Positions 1 to 10,520 of a DNA stretch of 63,415 bases are shown here, in pieces. Numbering within the stretch: the first letter of the stretch is position 1; each line of letters begins with the position of its first letter. Below the pieces are notes generated by a model that made no database searches, had not been told where the DNA came from, and saw nothing but the letters and a program-made list of their open reading frames with translations. Where the stretch lies: assembly GCA_013812655.1 (NCBI GenBank), contig JACCTC010000440.1:1-63415 (forward strand), given 5' to 3'. Source of the DNA: Deltaproteobacteria bacterium. Its GTDB lineage: Bacteria > Myxococcota_A > Polyangia > Haliangiales > Haliangiaceae. A program made the position numbers and the translations under genes.

Positions 1-1477
1 CCGCGAGCCGCACCGGCCCGGCGTCGCGCAGCCGCGGTCCAGCATCCGCGATCGCGGCATCGCGCAATCCGGGGTCGAGCGGCGATGCATCGAGTGGATC
101 AACGGCGCCGTCGATCCAGAGCACGGCGCCGTCCGATCGATCACCCGGCCCATCGCCGGCACTCGCATCGCTGACCACGACCGCCGCGATCTCCGGCTCG
201 CTGCCCACGAGCTGCATGCCGAGCGCAGTCCCGCCGGCAGCGAGCACGGCGGTCGCGAGCCCGATCACCGCGAGCCGGCGCCGGCGCGAGGCGCGGCCAC
301 CCTCGGTGACTCGCCGGACCAGCGTGGTCACCGCGGGATCGTCGGGCGTGAGCGCGCTGGCTCGATCGGCGAGCGCGATCGCGCGGGGCAGCCGGGCCTC
401 GGTGATCGCGCGCTCCGCGGCGGTGACGACGGCGGTCACGACCTTCGGCGTGCACGTCTTCACGAAGCCCGCGGGATCGGCGAAGTACGCGGCCAGCTCG
501 TCGGTCGGATCGCCGAGCCCGCCGGTCACCGCGAGCGCGCGCAGCTCGCCGGCGATCACGCTCGCGCTCGCCGGCCGTGCCTCGGGATCGATCGCCATCA
601 GCCGCTCGATCAGCTTCGATAGATCGGGGCCGACCGCGGGGCGGCGCCGCTCCGGCGAGACCAGCGTGCCCGACGCGATCAGGCTCATGACCTTCGCCGG
701 GCTGCCGCTGTACGGCAGCGCCCCGGTCGCGAGCTGGTAGAGCGTCGCGCCGAGCGAGTACAGATCGCTCTTCGCGGTCGCGGTGTCGCCGGTCGACTGC
801 TCGGGGCTCATGTACGCCGGCGTGCCGAGCAGCGCGCCGGTGCGGGTGATCAACGACGTCTCGGTCTCGAGCCGCGCGACCCCGAAGTCAGCGAGCAGTA
901 GTCGGCCGCCCGGCGCGATCAGTACGTTCGATGGCTTGATGTCGCGATGGACGATCAGCGCGGCGTGCGCGGCGGCGAGCGCCTCGGCGAGCAGCGCCCC
1001 GATGCAGGCGACGATCTCGGACAGCATCGCGCCGTGCTGCTCGATCTCCTCGAGCAGCGTGCGCCCGCGGATCAGCTCCATCACGATGTACGGCGGATCG
1101 ATCTCGCCGCCACCGATCGGCTCCCCACCGCCGACGTCGTAGATCCGGAGGATGTTCGCGTGCTCGAGCCCGGCGGCCGCGCGCGCCTCGCGGTGAAACC
1201 GCCGCACGATCTCGACGCGCCGCGCGAGGTGCGGGAACAGGACCTTGACCGCGACCTCGCGCCGGAGCTCGCGATCGCGCGCGCGGAACACCGTCGCCAT
1301 CCCACCCTCGCCGATCTCCTCGGCGAGCTCGTAGCGCCCGAGCACGTCGCCGCTGCGCACCGAACGCGGTGCCCTGGTCGTCGCGGCCTTCTCGGTCGAC
1401 CCGAGGTCGGCCCCGACATCCGGCGCCCTCGTATCGGCGACGGCAGGATCCGTGTCGTTCGGATCCTCGGCGCCCAA
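1..1477 (-). CDS. Membrane-anchored Hanks-type Ser/Thr protein kinase (C-terminus cut by window edge)
   Basis: Read on the minus strand, this is a eukaryotic-like Ser/Thr kinase that runs off the left edge. The kinase domain spans about residues 45-300, with glycine loop GEGGMATVF, the lysine in VAVKVLF, catalytic loop HRDIKPSN (H177, R178, D179), DFGVARLE and GTPAYMSPEQ. A helical linker follows, then one hydrophobic segment near residues 395-415 that should cross the membrane, then an Asp/Ala/Gly-rich extracytoplasmic tail. The catalytic residues look intact, so it should phosphorylate protein Ser/Thr. A TTG at 1477 lies two bases after the stop of the receiver gene upstream, suggesting an operon. 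A GTG at 1360, just before the kinase domain, is a good alternative start. Confidence 0.9.
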   Translation of the reverse strand, partial: MGAEDPNDTDPAVADTRAPDVGADLGSTEKAATTRAPRSVRSGDVLGRYELAEEIGEGGMATVFRARDRELRREVAVKVLFPHLARRVEIVRRFHREARAAAGLEHANILRIYDVGGGEPIGGGEIDPPYIVMELIRGRTLLEEIEQHGAMLSEIVACIGALLAEALAAAHAALIVHRDIKPSNVLIAPGGRLLLADFGVARLETETSLITRTGALLGTPAYMSPEQSTGDTATAKSDLYSLGATLYQLATGALPYSGSPAKVMSLIASGTLVSPERRRPAVGPDLSKLIERLMAIDPEARPASASVIAGELRALAVTGGLGDPTDELAAYFADPAGFVKTCTPKVVTAVVTAAERAITEARLPRAIALADRASALTPDDPAVTTLVRRVTEGGRASRRRRLAVIGLATAVLAAGGTALGMQLVGSEPEIAAVVVSDASAGDGPGDRSDGAVLWIDGAVDPLDASPLDPGLRDAAIADAGPRLRDAGPVRLA

Positions 1478-1479
1478 GG

Positions 1480-2355
1480 TCAGCCGGGTGACCAGGCGAC
1501 GTGAGCGGTCTTGCCGCCGGCCTTGGCCTGCTTCATCGCCTTGCCGAGGCGGCGACCGAGCTCGTCAGCACCGGTGTTGAGCGTGAGCCCCTCGGTGTTG
1601 ACGATCGCGGCGACCATCGCGAGCTGTCCGGTCTCGCCAGGGAACGTCGAGCGCTTGGCGTCGAACGTGCCCTCGGCGTGCGCGAGGAACGGCTCGCAGT
1701 GCTCGGGCGCCATGATCGCGATGAAGTCCGAGCCACCGATGTGGCCCACGAACGCCCCGCCACCCGACGCGCCGCGCGCGGAGTCGAGCAGCCACTGCCC
1801 GAGGTTCCGGACGGTGTCCTCCGAGCGGGCGATGCCGATCGTGTCGGAGTAGTTGTCGAAGCCGATGACGTCGATGTGGATGACCGCGGTGGGCTTCCCG
1901 CTCTTGAGCGCGCCCTCGATCTCCTCGTCGATCGCGCGCGAGCCCGGCAGGTTCGTCGTCGGGTTGCGATCGCGCTCGCGGCGCGCCGAGCGCACCAGCG
2001 CCTTGACGCGTGCGCTCATCTCGCGGAGGTCGAACGGCTTGCCCATGTACGAGTCGGCGCCGGCCTCGAGGCCCTGCACCTGATCGTCGATGCCCGCGAG
2101 CGCGGTCAGCATCAGGATCGGCGTCCGCGACCACATCACGTCCGCCTTGAGGCGACGGGCGACCTCGAGGCCATCGACGCGCGGCATCATGACGTCGAGG
2201 ACCAGCAGGTCCGGGTCGTGCGCCTTCACCAGCTTCAGGGCCTCGTCGCCGTCTCGGGCACGCAGGCAGAGGAAGCCGGCATCGCCGAGCGCCATGTTCA
2301 CCATGTGCGCGATGGCGTCGTCGTCTTCCGCGATCACGATCTTCTTGAGGAGCAT
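1480..2355 (-). CDS. Response regulator: receiver plus degenerate GGDEF-like domain
   Basis: The 291-residue protein has an N-terminal receiver domain (about 1-125) with acidic pair D11/D12, phospho-acceptor D54 in LLVLDVMMP, and the switch lysine in YMGKPFD. After a short helix, a GGDEF-family domain begins at TTNLPGSRAID, but the active-site signature reads GGSDF rather than GGDEF or GGEEF, and the domain is divergent throughout. Diguanylate cyclase activity is therefore unlikely. An effector-binding or protein-interaction output driven by phosphorylation is the better inference. It directly precedes the Ser/Thr kinase at the left edge, with two bases between stop and a possible start, so the two may be co-expressed. 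It diverges from the M16 peptidase gene. Confidence 0.85.
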   Translation of the reverse strand: MLLKKIVIAEDDDAIAHMVNMALGDAGFLCLRARDGDEALKLVKAHDPDLLVLDVMMPRVDGLEVARRLKADVMWSRTPILMLTALAGIDDQVQGLEAGADSYMGKPFDLREMSARVKALVRSARRERDRNPTTNLPGSRAIDEEIEGALKSGKPTAVIHIDVIGFDNYSDTIGIARSEDTVRNLGQWLLDSARGASGGGAFVGHIGGSDFIAIMAPEHCEPFLAHAEGTFDAKRSTFPGETGQLAMVAAIVNTEGLTLNTGADELGRRLGKAMKQAKAGGKTAHVAWSPG

Positions 2356-2434
2356 GGGACTTGGCGCCTATCCGGGGTCAGCGACGATCGCACCTGTGAT
2401 ACCGCCGATCTAGAGCGCGATCAATGGTAAGCCC

Positions 2435-3736
<1,302 letters not shown>

Positions 3737-3755
3737 GCTCGGGCTGAAATCGGGC

Positions 3756-3791
3756 TTGCGCTTTATTATTGTAGAATTAACACTAAGAGGC
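3756..3791 (+). promoter_or_regulatory. AT-rich putative promoter and ribosome binding site before the sirtuin gene
   Basis: Between the M16 stop and the sirtuin ATG lies a short strikingly AT-rich patch in an otherwise about 70% GC region, including TAGAAT at 3772-3777 as a possible -10 element. No convincing -35 box sits 17 bp upstream. AAGAGG at 3785-3790 lies one base from the ATG at 3792 and is the likely ribosome binding site, which supports that start. Confidence 0.35.
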
Positions 3792-4487
3792 ATGGACCTC
3801 AGCAGCTACCGCCGCATCGTCGTGCTCACTGGCGCCGGCATCTCACACGCCGCCGGGCTACCGACGTATCGCGGGCCCGGTGGGCTGTGGACCGACGACA
3901 ACCTCGCGGTGCTGTCCGACGCGAGCGCGCTGACGAGCCGGCGCGCCGAGGTCGTCGCGCTGTTCTGGTCGTTTCGACGGGCGATCGCGAGCGTCGCGCC
4001 GACCGCCGCGCATCGCGCGCTCGCGGCGTTCGAGGAGCGCCTCGCGCCGGGCGCCGAGCTCCTGATCGTGACGCAGAACATCGATAGCCTGCACCAGCTC
4101 GCGGGGTCGCGGCGGGTCTGCGAGTACCACGGCAGCCTCGCGCACTGGCGCTGTGACGGGTGCGGGACCGAGCTCGCGCCACCCGACGCCGAGGCGCCGC
4201 CGGTTCACTGTGGCGAGCCGATGCGGCCCGCGGTCGTGCTGTTCGGCGAGATGATTCCGGTCGCCGCCGAGCGCACCACGAAGCACGCGCTGCGCGACTG
4301 CGATCTGTTCGTGGCGATCGGGACGTCGGGCACGGTCGCGCCGGCGTCGTCGTTCGTGCGGTGGGCCGAGCTCAACGGCGCGCCGCGCGTGCTGCTCAAC
4401 CTCGAGATCTTCGACGGGGCGCGGGAGCTGTTCACCGAGTGCCACGCCGGTCCTGCCGACGAGCTTGTGCCGCGCTTCTTCGCGTGA
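3792..4487 (+). CDS. Sir2-family NAD-dependent protein deacylase (sirtuin)
   Basis: A 231-residue sirtuin. NAD-binding motifs are GAGIS, then GLPTYRGPGGLW, TQNID and the catalytic histidine in YHGS, with RPAVVLFGE and AIGTSGTV later in the Rossmann fold. Sirtuins remove acyl groups from lysine using NAD. The zinc module is odd: the first pair is present (CDGCG) but the second pair is reduced to one cysteine (PPVHCGEP), so the site has three cysteines, possibly completed by the adjacent histidine. The start at 3792 is supported by AAGAGG immediately upstream. It follows the M16 peptidase by 55 bp in the same direction. Confidence 0.88.
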   Translation: MDLSSYRRIVVLTGAGISHAAGLPTYRGPGGLWTDDNLAVLSDASALTSRRAEVVALFWSFRRAIASVAPTAAHRALAAFEERLAPGAELLIVTQNIDSLHQLAGSRRVCEYHGSLAHWRCDGCGTELAPPDAEAPPVHCGEPMRPAVVLFGEMIPVAAERTTKHALRDCDLFVAIGTSGTVAPASSFVRWAELNGAPRVLLNLEIFDGARELFTECHAGPADELVPRFFA

Positions 4488-4604
4488 CGCCCAAGTAGCC
4501 ATCGATCAGCACCATGCGGTCGCCGTCGTGGATGCTTGGTCAAGGTCGAGCCATCGGCGGCGGCGATACCGCCGTGCATCCGCTGAAGTGTGGTAACGCT
4601 CGCC

Positions 4605-5099
4605 ATGCACAAGCTCACCCTTCTCTTCTTGTTCACGATCGCCGCCTGCAAGGGCGACAAGAAGCCGCAGCCCGCGCCGCAGCCCGCGGAGCCGAATGCT
4701 GGCTTGGGCTCTGCGACAGCACCGACGCCCGTCGAGCCGCCACCAGCACCAGCCACGCCCGATGCAGCGGCGCCCGTCGCCGATCTCGTCGAGCCGTGCG
4801 TGAAGATTCTGTCGAAGGCGATGGCCTGCAAGAACGACAAGGCATTCAAGAAGGCGCTCGGCAAGAAGGCCGGCGCCCTCTACACGATCGGAAACGCCGA
4901 GCCGACCACGATTCATCAGGCGTGCACGAACTGGACGGCCAAGCCCGAAGATCAGGAATTCCCGACGACCGGTGGGCTTGATTGGACCAAGCCCACCGTC
5001 GCCGAGGTCGCGACGGCCAGCGCTGGCGACTGTGTGACGTTTGCGTCCAAGCTTGTCGAAGCAGGCGGGCTACCGACCGAGACCGCGGGCAACGACTGA
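4605..5099 (+). CDS. Small secreted lipoprotein with Pro/Ala-rich linker
   Basis: I chose the ATG at 4605 because it gives a compact lipoprotein signal, MHKLTLLFLFTIAAC, with cysteine at the lipobox. A GTG at 4590 is possible. After the cysteine comes a Lys/Pro/Ala-rich disordered stretch of about 45 residues, then a small domain with four further cysteines (EPCVKI, MACKND, HQACTN, GDCVTF) that may form two disulphides. The function is not recognised. Such linker-plus-small-domain lipoproteins are common in Myxococcota and are likely periplasmic or surface anchored. Confidence 0.75.
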   Translation: MHKLTLLFLFTIAACKGDKKPQPAPQPAEPNAGLGSATAPTPVEPPPAPATPDAAAPVADLVEPCVKILSKAMACKNDKAFKKALGKKAGALYTIGNAEPTTIHQACTNWTAKPEDQEFPTTGGLDWTKPTVAEVATASAGDCVTFASKLVEAGGLPTETAGND

Positions 5100-5173
5100 G
5101 CGCTAGCCACGCGGTGATACCGCGAATTCTCGGCGCTGGTTGCACGGATCCAGTTCACACGTATTATGTGGAC

Positions 5174-5431
5174 ATGAACCTCACCTTGGCCGTCGACGAG
5201 GAGACCGTCGAGAAAGCACGCGAGGTCGCGCGCCAGCAGGGCACGAGCCTGAACGCCTTGATCCGGGACTACATCGAGCGGCTCGCTGGCAATCCGAGCG
5301 GCGCGGTGATCGCGGCGCGCCTCCAGGCCCACTGGGACGAGGATCCACCAGGTCGTTCGGCGCCGGGCTGGCGCTTCGACCGCGCGGAGATCTATGACGA
5401 GCGACTCCACGGGAAGAAGCGCGATGAGTAG
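5174..5431 (+). CDS. Antitoxin of a VapBC-type pair (ribbon-helix-helix-like)
   Basis: An 85-residue protein whose first 40 residues (MNLTLAVDEETVEKAREVA and on) fit a ribbon-helix-helix or CopG-like DNA-binding fold: one beta strand followed by two helices. The C-terminal Asp/Arg-rich tail is the expected toxin-binding part. Its last eight bases overlap the start of the PIN toxin gene (ATGAGTAG), the classic antitoxin-first arrangement with translational coupling. It should neutralise the toxin and repress its own promoter. Confidence 0.8.
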   Translation: MNLTLAVDEETVEKAREVARQQGTSLNALIRDYIERLAGNPSGAVIAARLQAHWDEDPPGRSAPGWRFDRAEIYDERLHGKKRDE

Positions 5432-5900
5432 AGTCTTCGTCGACACGAACGTCCTGCTGTATGCGGAGGACCAGAGGGACCGCGCGAAGCGTACGCGCGC
5501 ACGCGAGCTCATCTGCGAGCTCGCGGCGGCAGGACAGCTGGTGATCTCGACCCAGATCCTGCAGGAATTCTTCAGTGTGGCCACGCGCAAGCTCGGCCTC
5601 TCGGCGGCGATCGCGCGGAGTCTCGTCGAGGACTACAGCAAGCTCGATGTCGTGCTGCTGCGACCGGAGATCATCCTCGCAGCGATCGACCTCGGTCGCC
5701 TCGGCTCGATCTCGTTCTGGGATGCCCTCGTGATCAAGTGCGCGAGTGTCGCCGGCTGCAGTCGTATCCTGACCGAGGACATGAATCACGGCCAGCTGGT
5801 CGACGGCGTGCGCATCGAGAATCCGTTCGCGCCCGCGACCCGCAGTGCAGAACCGCGCGCTCGCTACCAGCGTGGGAGCCGGCGCCCGGCACGGGTTTGA
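5424..5900 (+). CDS. vapC: PIN-domain toxin, VapC-type ribonuclease
   Basis: A 158-residue protein with the PIN nuclease acidic residues in order: D in VFVDTNVLLY, E in ILQEFFSV, D in SFWDALVIK and D in LTEDMNHG. VapC toxins are Mg-dependent RNases that cut tRNA or rRNA and stop growth when the antitoxin is lost. The domain normally ends near VRIENPF; here about 23 extra Arg/Ala-rich residues follow, running toward the T-rich repeat block, so the true end may have been extended by loss of a stop codon. It overlaps the antitoxin gene by 8 bp. Confidence 0.88.
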   Translation: MSRVFVDTNVLLYAEDQRDRAKRTRARELICELAAAGQLVISTQILQEFFSVATRKLGLSAAIARSLVEDYSKLDVVLLRPEIILAAIDLGRLGSISFWDALVIKCASVAGCSRILTEDMNHGQLVDGVRIENPFAPATRSAEPRARYQRGSRRPARV

Positions 5901-5903
5901 GCT

Positions 5904-6018
5904 GAGCGGTTTTTGGTCGCGGGGCCGAGATTTCGAGCAGTTTTTGGTCGCTGGCCGACCTACCGAGCGATTTTTGGTCTCGATCCCGCCGGAAGAGCGA
6001 TTTTGGTCGCCGCCTGGC
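5904..6018. repeat. Four tandem ~30-bp repeats with a T-rich core
   Basis: Repeat units start at 5904, 5935, 5965 and 5995 (31, 30 and 30 bp apart). Each begins GAGCRG or GAGCGA, followed by a T4-5GGTC core, and the rest is less conserved. The T runs stand out in this GC-rich region. The block fills the gap between the converging VapC and helicase genes. It could serve as a termination or RNA-processing region, or be a decayed coding repeat, since the period is a multiple of three. Confidence 0.75.
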
Positions 6019-6030
6019 GTGCTTGCCGAG

Positions 6031-7308
<1,278 letters not shown>

Positions 7309-7325
7309 CGGGCCCCAATAGCACG

Positions 7326-7352
7326 AGGGCGCCCTCATAGGCAGGGCGCCCT
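7326..7352 (-). terminator. Hairpin between vWA and helicase genes
   Basis: Two copies of AGGGCGCCCT (7326-7335 and 7343-7352) are separated by seven bases and can form a 10-bp GC-rich stem. Each arm is itself a palindrome. It sits just after the vWA stop on the minus strand and before the helicase start. There is no U tract, so it may attenuate or protect mRNA rather than be a classical intrinsic terminator. Confidence 0.5.
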
Positions 7353-7374
7353 CTCGTTCGTGACGAAACGCTGG

Positions 7375-8520
7375 TTACTTGAGCTGCTTTTCGAGCGACG
7401 TCTTCACCTTCGCGTCGAAGCCCTCGCCGCCCTTGGCGTTCTTTTCGAGGTACTCGGCGCGCTGCTTCGCGAGCTCTGCGAGCTCCTTCTTGGCCACGGT
7501 GCGCTCGGCGGTGCGCTTGTCGACCTCGGCCTTGAGCTCGGCCTTGCCCTTGCCGCGGAGGTCCGCGGGGAGCTTCTCCTCGTCGATGCTGTCGAGTGAC
7601 ATCGCGCCGGTCGCGACACCACCGACGAGATCATCGTCCGCGCGGCCGGCACCCGACGGGCCGCGGTCGGTCGCGTAGTACGCGGCTCGGTCGGCCTTCG
7701 CGGCGGCCGGCGCGGCCTCGGCGGCCGCCATCTTGCCCATGTAGCGGCGGCGCGCGCCCTCGTCACCGACGATGATCGTCGTGCTGTCGATCCGCTTCGA
7801 GACCTCGGCGAGCTTGTCGTCGTACGGCGTCGCGATCTGCTGGACGCCGCCGTCCTGCTGGATCGACGAGAACTCGCCGCGCGACAGCGACGCGATCTGC
7901 TGGAAGGTCGACGCGGTCTGGTGGTCGGTACCACAGCGGATCGTGTTGATGATGATGCCGGAGCGCGCGGCCTCGCGGGCGAGCACGTCGAAGGTCGGCA
8001 CCTCGCCGCGGCTCGCGGGCGGAGCATCGCCGACGAGGAACACCAGCTTCTTCGCGCCGCGGCGCCACTGCATCTTGTGAAGCGAGTCATCGAGCGCGGC
8101 GTCGACGTTCTCCGGCGTGTCGCCGCCGCCCGAGGCCTGGTACGTCGAGAGCTCGGTGAACGCGGCGTCGAGGTCGTTGGTCAACGAGAACGGCCGCGTC
8201 ACGTAGTCATCGCCGACATCGCGATAGGCGACGAGGCCGATGCGCAGGTTCGCGTTGGGATCGGTCTTGCGGATGTGCGTCGCGATCGACCACACCGTGC
8301 GCTTCGCACCCTCGAGGAGCCCGCCCATCGAGCCGGTCGTATCGACCGCGAACACGACGTCGATCTGATTCTTCTCGGAGACGACCGGAGTCGGTTGCAC
8401 GAGCGCATCCGGCTTGGGGTCGTTCCCACCTGACCACGGGGTGAGCAGGGCGGCGGCGACGATCGTGGCGGCGGCGGCAGTCGGGATCCCGTACGTGGTG
8501 ATGCGCTGGCGAGTGATCAT
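7375..8520 (-). CDS. Secreted or membrane-anchored von Willebrand factor A domain protein
   Basis: A 381-residue protein with an N-terminal hydrophobic segment (about residues 10-28) acting as signal or anchor. The vWA domain runs from about 50 to 250 with a MIDAS start DTTGSMGG (D-x-T-G-S) and the second-site region SGGGDTPENVD. The C-terminal part (about 280-380) is a charged, Ala/Lys/Glu-rich region likely to form coiled coil (KAELKAEVDKRTAERTVA). vWA domains bind proteins through a divalent metal, so this is probably a periplasmic or surface adhesion/scaffold protein. The ligand is unknown. It is followed by a GC hairpin and the helicase gene. Confidence 0.85.
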   Translation of the reverse strand: MITRQRITTYGIPTAAAATIVAAALLTPWSGGNDPKPDALVQPTPVVSEKNQIDVVFAVDTTGSMGGLLEGAKRTVWSIATHIRKTDPNANLRIGLVAYRDVGDDYVTRPFSLTNDLDAAFTELSTYQASGGGDTPENVDAALDDSLHKMQWRRGAKKLVFLVGDAPPASRGEVPTFDVLAREAARSGIIINTIRCGTDHQTASTFQQIASLSRGEFSSIQQDGGVQQIATPYDDKLAEVSKRIDSTTIIVGDEGARRRYMGKMAAAEAAPAAAKADRAAYYATDRGPSGAGRADDDLVGGVATGAMSLDSIDEEKLPADLRGKGKAELKAEVDKRTAERTVAKKELAELAKQRAEYLEKNAKGGEGFDAKVKTSLEKQLK

Positions 8521-8665
8521 GGCTGTGTTTCACGCACGGCCACGCGATCCGATCTGTCGGACCTCGCAGGTTCGACGTCGCAAGTGCGCGTAGCTTCGAC
8601 CAAAGGTTCGACGAAGTCCGGTGTCTCGCCGTTCCCAGCGGCCCGGCGCCCGACCTTCCGGGCAC

Positions 8666-8681
8666 TTAGTTAGTTAGTTAG
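8666..8681. repeat. TTAG tetranucleotide repeat acting as a three-frame stop cassette
   Basis: Four tandem TTAG units end at the stop codon of the gene at 8678-9136. Read on the minus strand, the CTAA units give TAA in every reading frame. The same array also has stops on the plus strand. It lies in the short gap upstream of the vWA gene. Confidence 0.6.
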
Positions 8682-9136
8682 GGGGCTGGCGCCGGCGGCT
8701 GGCTCGCAGCCACGACGATCGTCGTCTGGCGCCGGATATCGAGTGGCCGGCACGAGCGCATGCCACAGAGCCAGAGCCTGAGCCGTATTTTTATGACGTG
8801 CTCGCCGGCAACTGCTCCCCGGACCGGCACCGCGAACCGTGGCGCGTCGGCCTCGGGATCGACCGCATCGGTCCGCCCGAGCCGCGCCTTCTTGACGGTC
8901 ACGCCCGCCGCGGCGACGACATCGACGATCACCGCGGCGTCCTTCGAGATGACGAGCCCGCGATCGACCGCGATCGCGATCGGCAACGTGCCGGCGTCGC
9001 CGAGCGTGACCTCGACGCGCTCGGGGATCCGGACTTCCCAGCCCGGCTGGCGCTGCGCCGTCGCCACGCGGGTGGCGAGCACCACGAGCAGCACCGCGAA
9101 CGCGTGCCGCACGGCGCCCAGGACGCTGACGATCAA
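8678..9136 (-). CDS. Hypothetical secreted protein, coupled to phoH
   Basis: A protein of about 150 residues beginning with a clear signal peptide (VRHAFAVLLVVLATRVATA), so exported. The mature part looks like a single beta-rich domain: alternating hydrophobic strands such as RVEVTLGDAGTLPIAIAVD and HVIKIRLRLWLCGMRSC, with two nearby cysteines (CGMRSC). No family is recognised. The TTG at 9136 overlaps the phoH stop (TTGA); a GTG at 9112 gives a shorter signal peptide and is equally possible. The overlap argues for translation coupled to phoH. Confidence 0.65.
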   Translation of the reverse strand: MIVSVLGAVRHAFAVLLVVLATRVATAQRQPGWEVRIPERVEVTLGDAGTLPIAIAVDRGLVISKDAAVIVDVVAAAGVTVKKARLGRTDAVDPEADAPRFAVPVRGAVAGEHVIKIRLRLWLCGMRSCRPLDIRRQTTIVVAASQPPAPAP

Positions 9137-10449
9137 AGGATCTGCGTCGCCAGCTCGGCAAGCGGCGAGCGCTCGCCCTTGCTGAGGATCACGTGGCCCG
9201 CGATCGCCTCGTTCTTGAAGCGCTCGGCGACCGTGGTCAAACCGTTGTTCGATGCGTCGAGATACGGATGGTCGATCTGGTACGGGTCACCGGTCAGGAT
9301 GATCTTCGTGCCTTCGCCGGCACGCGTGATGATCGTCTTGACCTCGTGCGGCGTCAGGTTCTGCGCCTCGTCGACGATCATGTAGACCTGCGGCAGCGAG
9401 CGACCGCGGATGTACGTCAGCGGCTCGATCTCGATGAACCCGAGGTCGACGAGCTCGGCGTAGCTCCGGCCGTCCTTCTTCTCGGTCTTGGTGATGCCGA
9501 GGAGTAGCTCGAGGTTGTCGTAGATCGGCTGCATCCACGGGTTCAGCTTCTCCTCGACGGTGCCAGGGAGGTAGCCGATGTCGCGGCCGAGCGGGAAGAT
9601 CGGCCGCGAGACCAGGAGCTTCGAGAACACCTGCTCCTCGGTGACCTTCTGGAGGCCCGCTGCGATCGCGAGCAGCGTCTTGCCGGTACCGGCCTTGCCG
9701 ACGAGCGTGACGAGCTTGATGTCGTCGTTGAGCAGCATGTCGAGGGCGAAGTGCTGCTCCTTGTTGCGCGGCTTGATGCCCCACACGCCCTCGCGCAGCT
9801 TCTTGACCGGGACCGCCTTGCCGGTGGTCTTGTCCCAGCGCGTCAGTGCCGACTTGCCGCCCTGCCCGGTCTCGTCCTTGAGCGTCAGGTACTCGTTCGC
9901 GTGGAGTCCCGGCGCGTCGACGACGACCGAGCCGTCCGCGTAGAACTGGTCGATCGTCGCGGTCGGGACGAGGATGTCGCGGTTGCCCGAGTAGAGCTCG
10001 TCGATCGAGATCCGCTCCGGGTCGAAGTCGATCGTCTGCAGCCCGAGCGCGTCGCCGCGCACGCGCATGTTGACGTCCTTGGTCACCAGGATCGTGGGCG
10101 TCTTCGGATCGGCGTCGCGAACCTCGAGCGCGATCTCGAGGATCCGCTGATCCATCGAGCGCGAGTCGTAGCTCGGGTTCTTGATCGGGTTCTTCGAGAG
10201 CGCGACCCGGACGGTCCCGCCATTCGACATCGGCTGCGCGTGCGAGAGCCCGCCATCACTGCGGTGCTCGTCGAGCAGGCGCGCGACCTGGCGCGCGTTA
10301 CGTCCGAGCTCGGACTGATCCTTCTTGAACGTGTCGACTTCCTCGATCACGTAGATCGGAATGATCACGTTGTTGTCGGCAAACGCGTAGAACGCGCGGG
10401 CGTCGTGAAGCAGAACATTGGTGTCCAAAACGTAGTTCTTGACGGCCAC
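9133..10449 (-). CDS. PhoH2: PIN nuclease domain fused to PhoH-type ATPase
   Basis: Starting at the GTG at 10449 (VAVKNYVLDTNVLLHD) the protein has about 438 residues. The N-terminal PIN domain shows acidic residues in VLDTNVLLHD, IEEVDTF and VTKDVN. The C-terminal PhoH ATPase has Walker A GKAGTGKT and Walker B MIVDEAQN, with LTGDPYQID. PIN-PhoH proteins of this kind are described as ATP-dependent RNA unwinding and cleaving enzymes. The reading frame is open further upstream, but that extension is Arg-rich shadow sequence and was not used. Its stop overlaps the next small secreted-protein gene. Confidence 0.92.
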   Translation of the reverse strand: MAVKNYVLDTNVLLHDARAFYAFADNNVIIPIYVIEEVDTFKKDQSELGRNARQVARLLDEHRSDGGLSHAQPMSNGGTVRVALSKNPIKNPSYDSRSMDQRILEIALEVRDADPKTPTILVTKDVNMRVRGDALGLQTIDFDPERISIDELYSGNRDILVPTATIDQFYADGSVVVDAPGLHANEYLTLKDETGQGGKSALTRWDKTTGKAVPVKKLREGVWGIKPRNKEQHFALDMLLNDDIKLVTLVGKAGTGKTLLAIAAGLQKVTEEQVFSKLLVSRPIFPLGRDIGYLPGTVEEKLNPWMQPIYDNLELLLGITKTEKKDGRSYAELVDLGFIEIEPLTYIRGRSLPQVYMIVDEAQNLTPHEVKTIITRAGEGTKIILTGDPYQIDHPYLDASNNGLTTVAERFKNEAIAGHVILSKGERSPLAELATQIL

Positions 10450-10520
10450 GGAAGGACATTCCGCCCGCGGGCTGCACGCTGTCAAACCACGGGGGTCACG
10501 AACGACCTCGGCGCCCTCGG

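Noticed and set aside
5904..6018. CRISPR array
   Set aside because: Only four diverged units, no spacers distinct from repeats and no cas genes.
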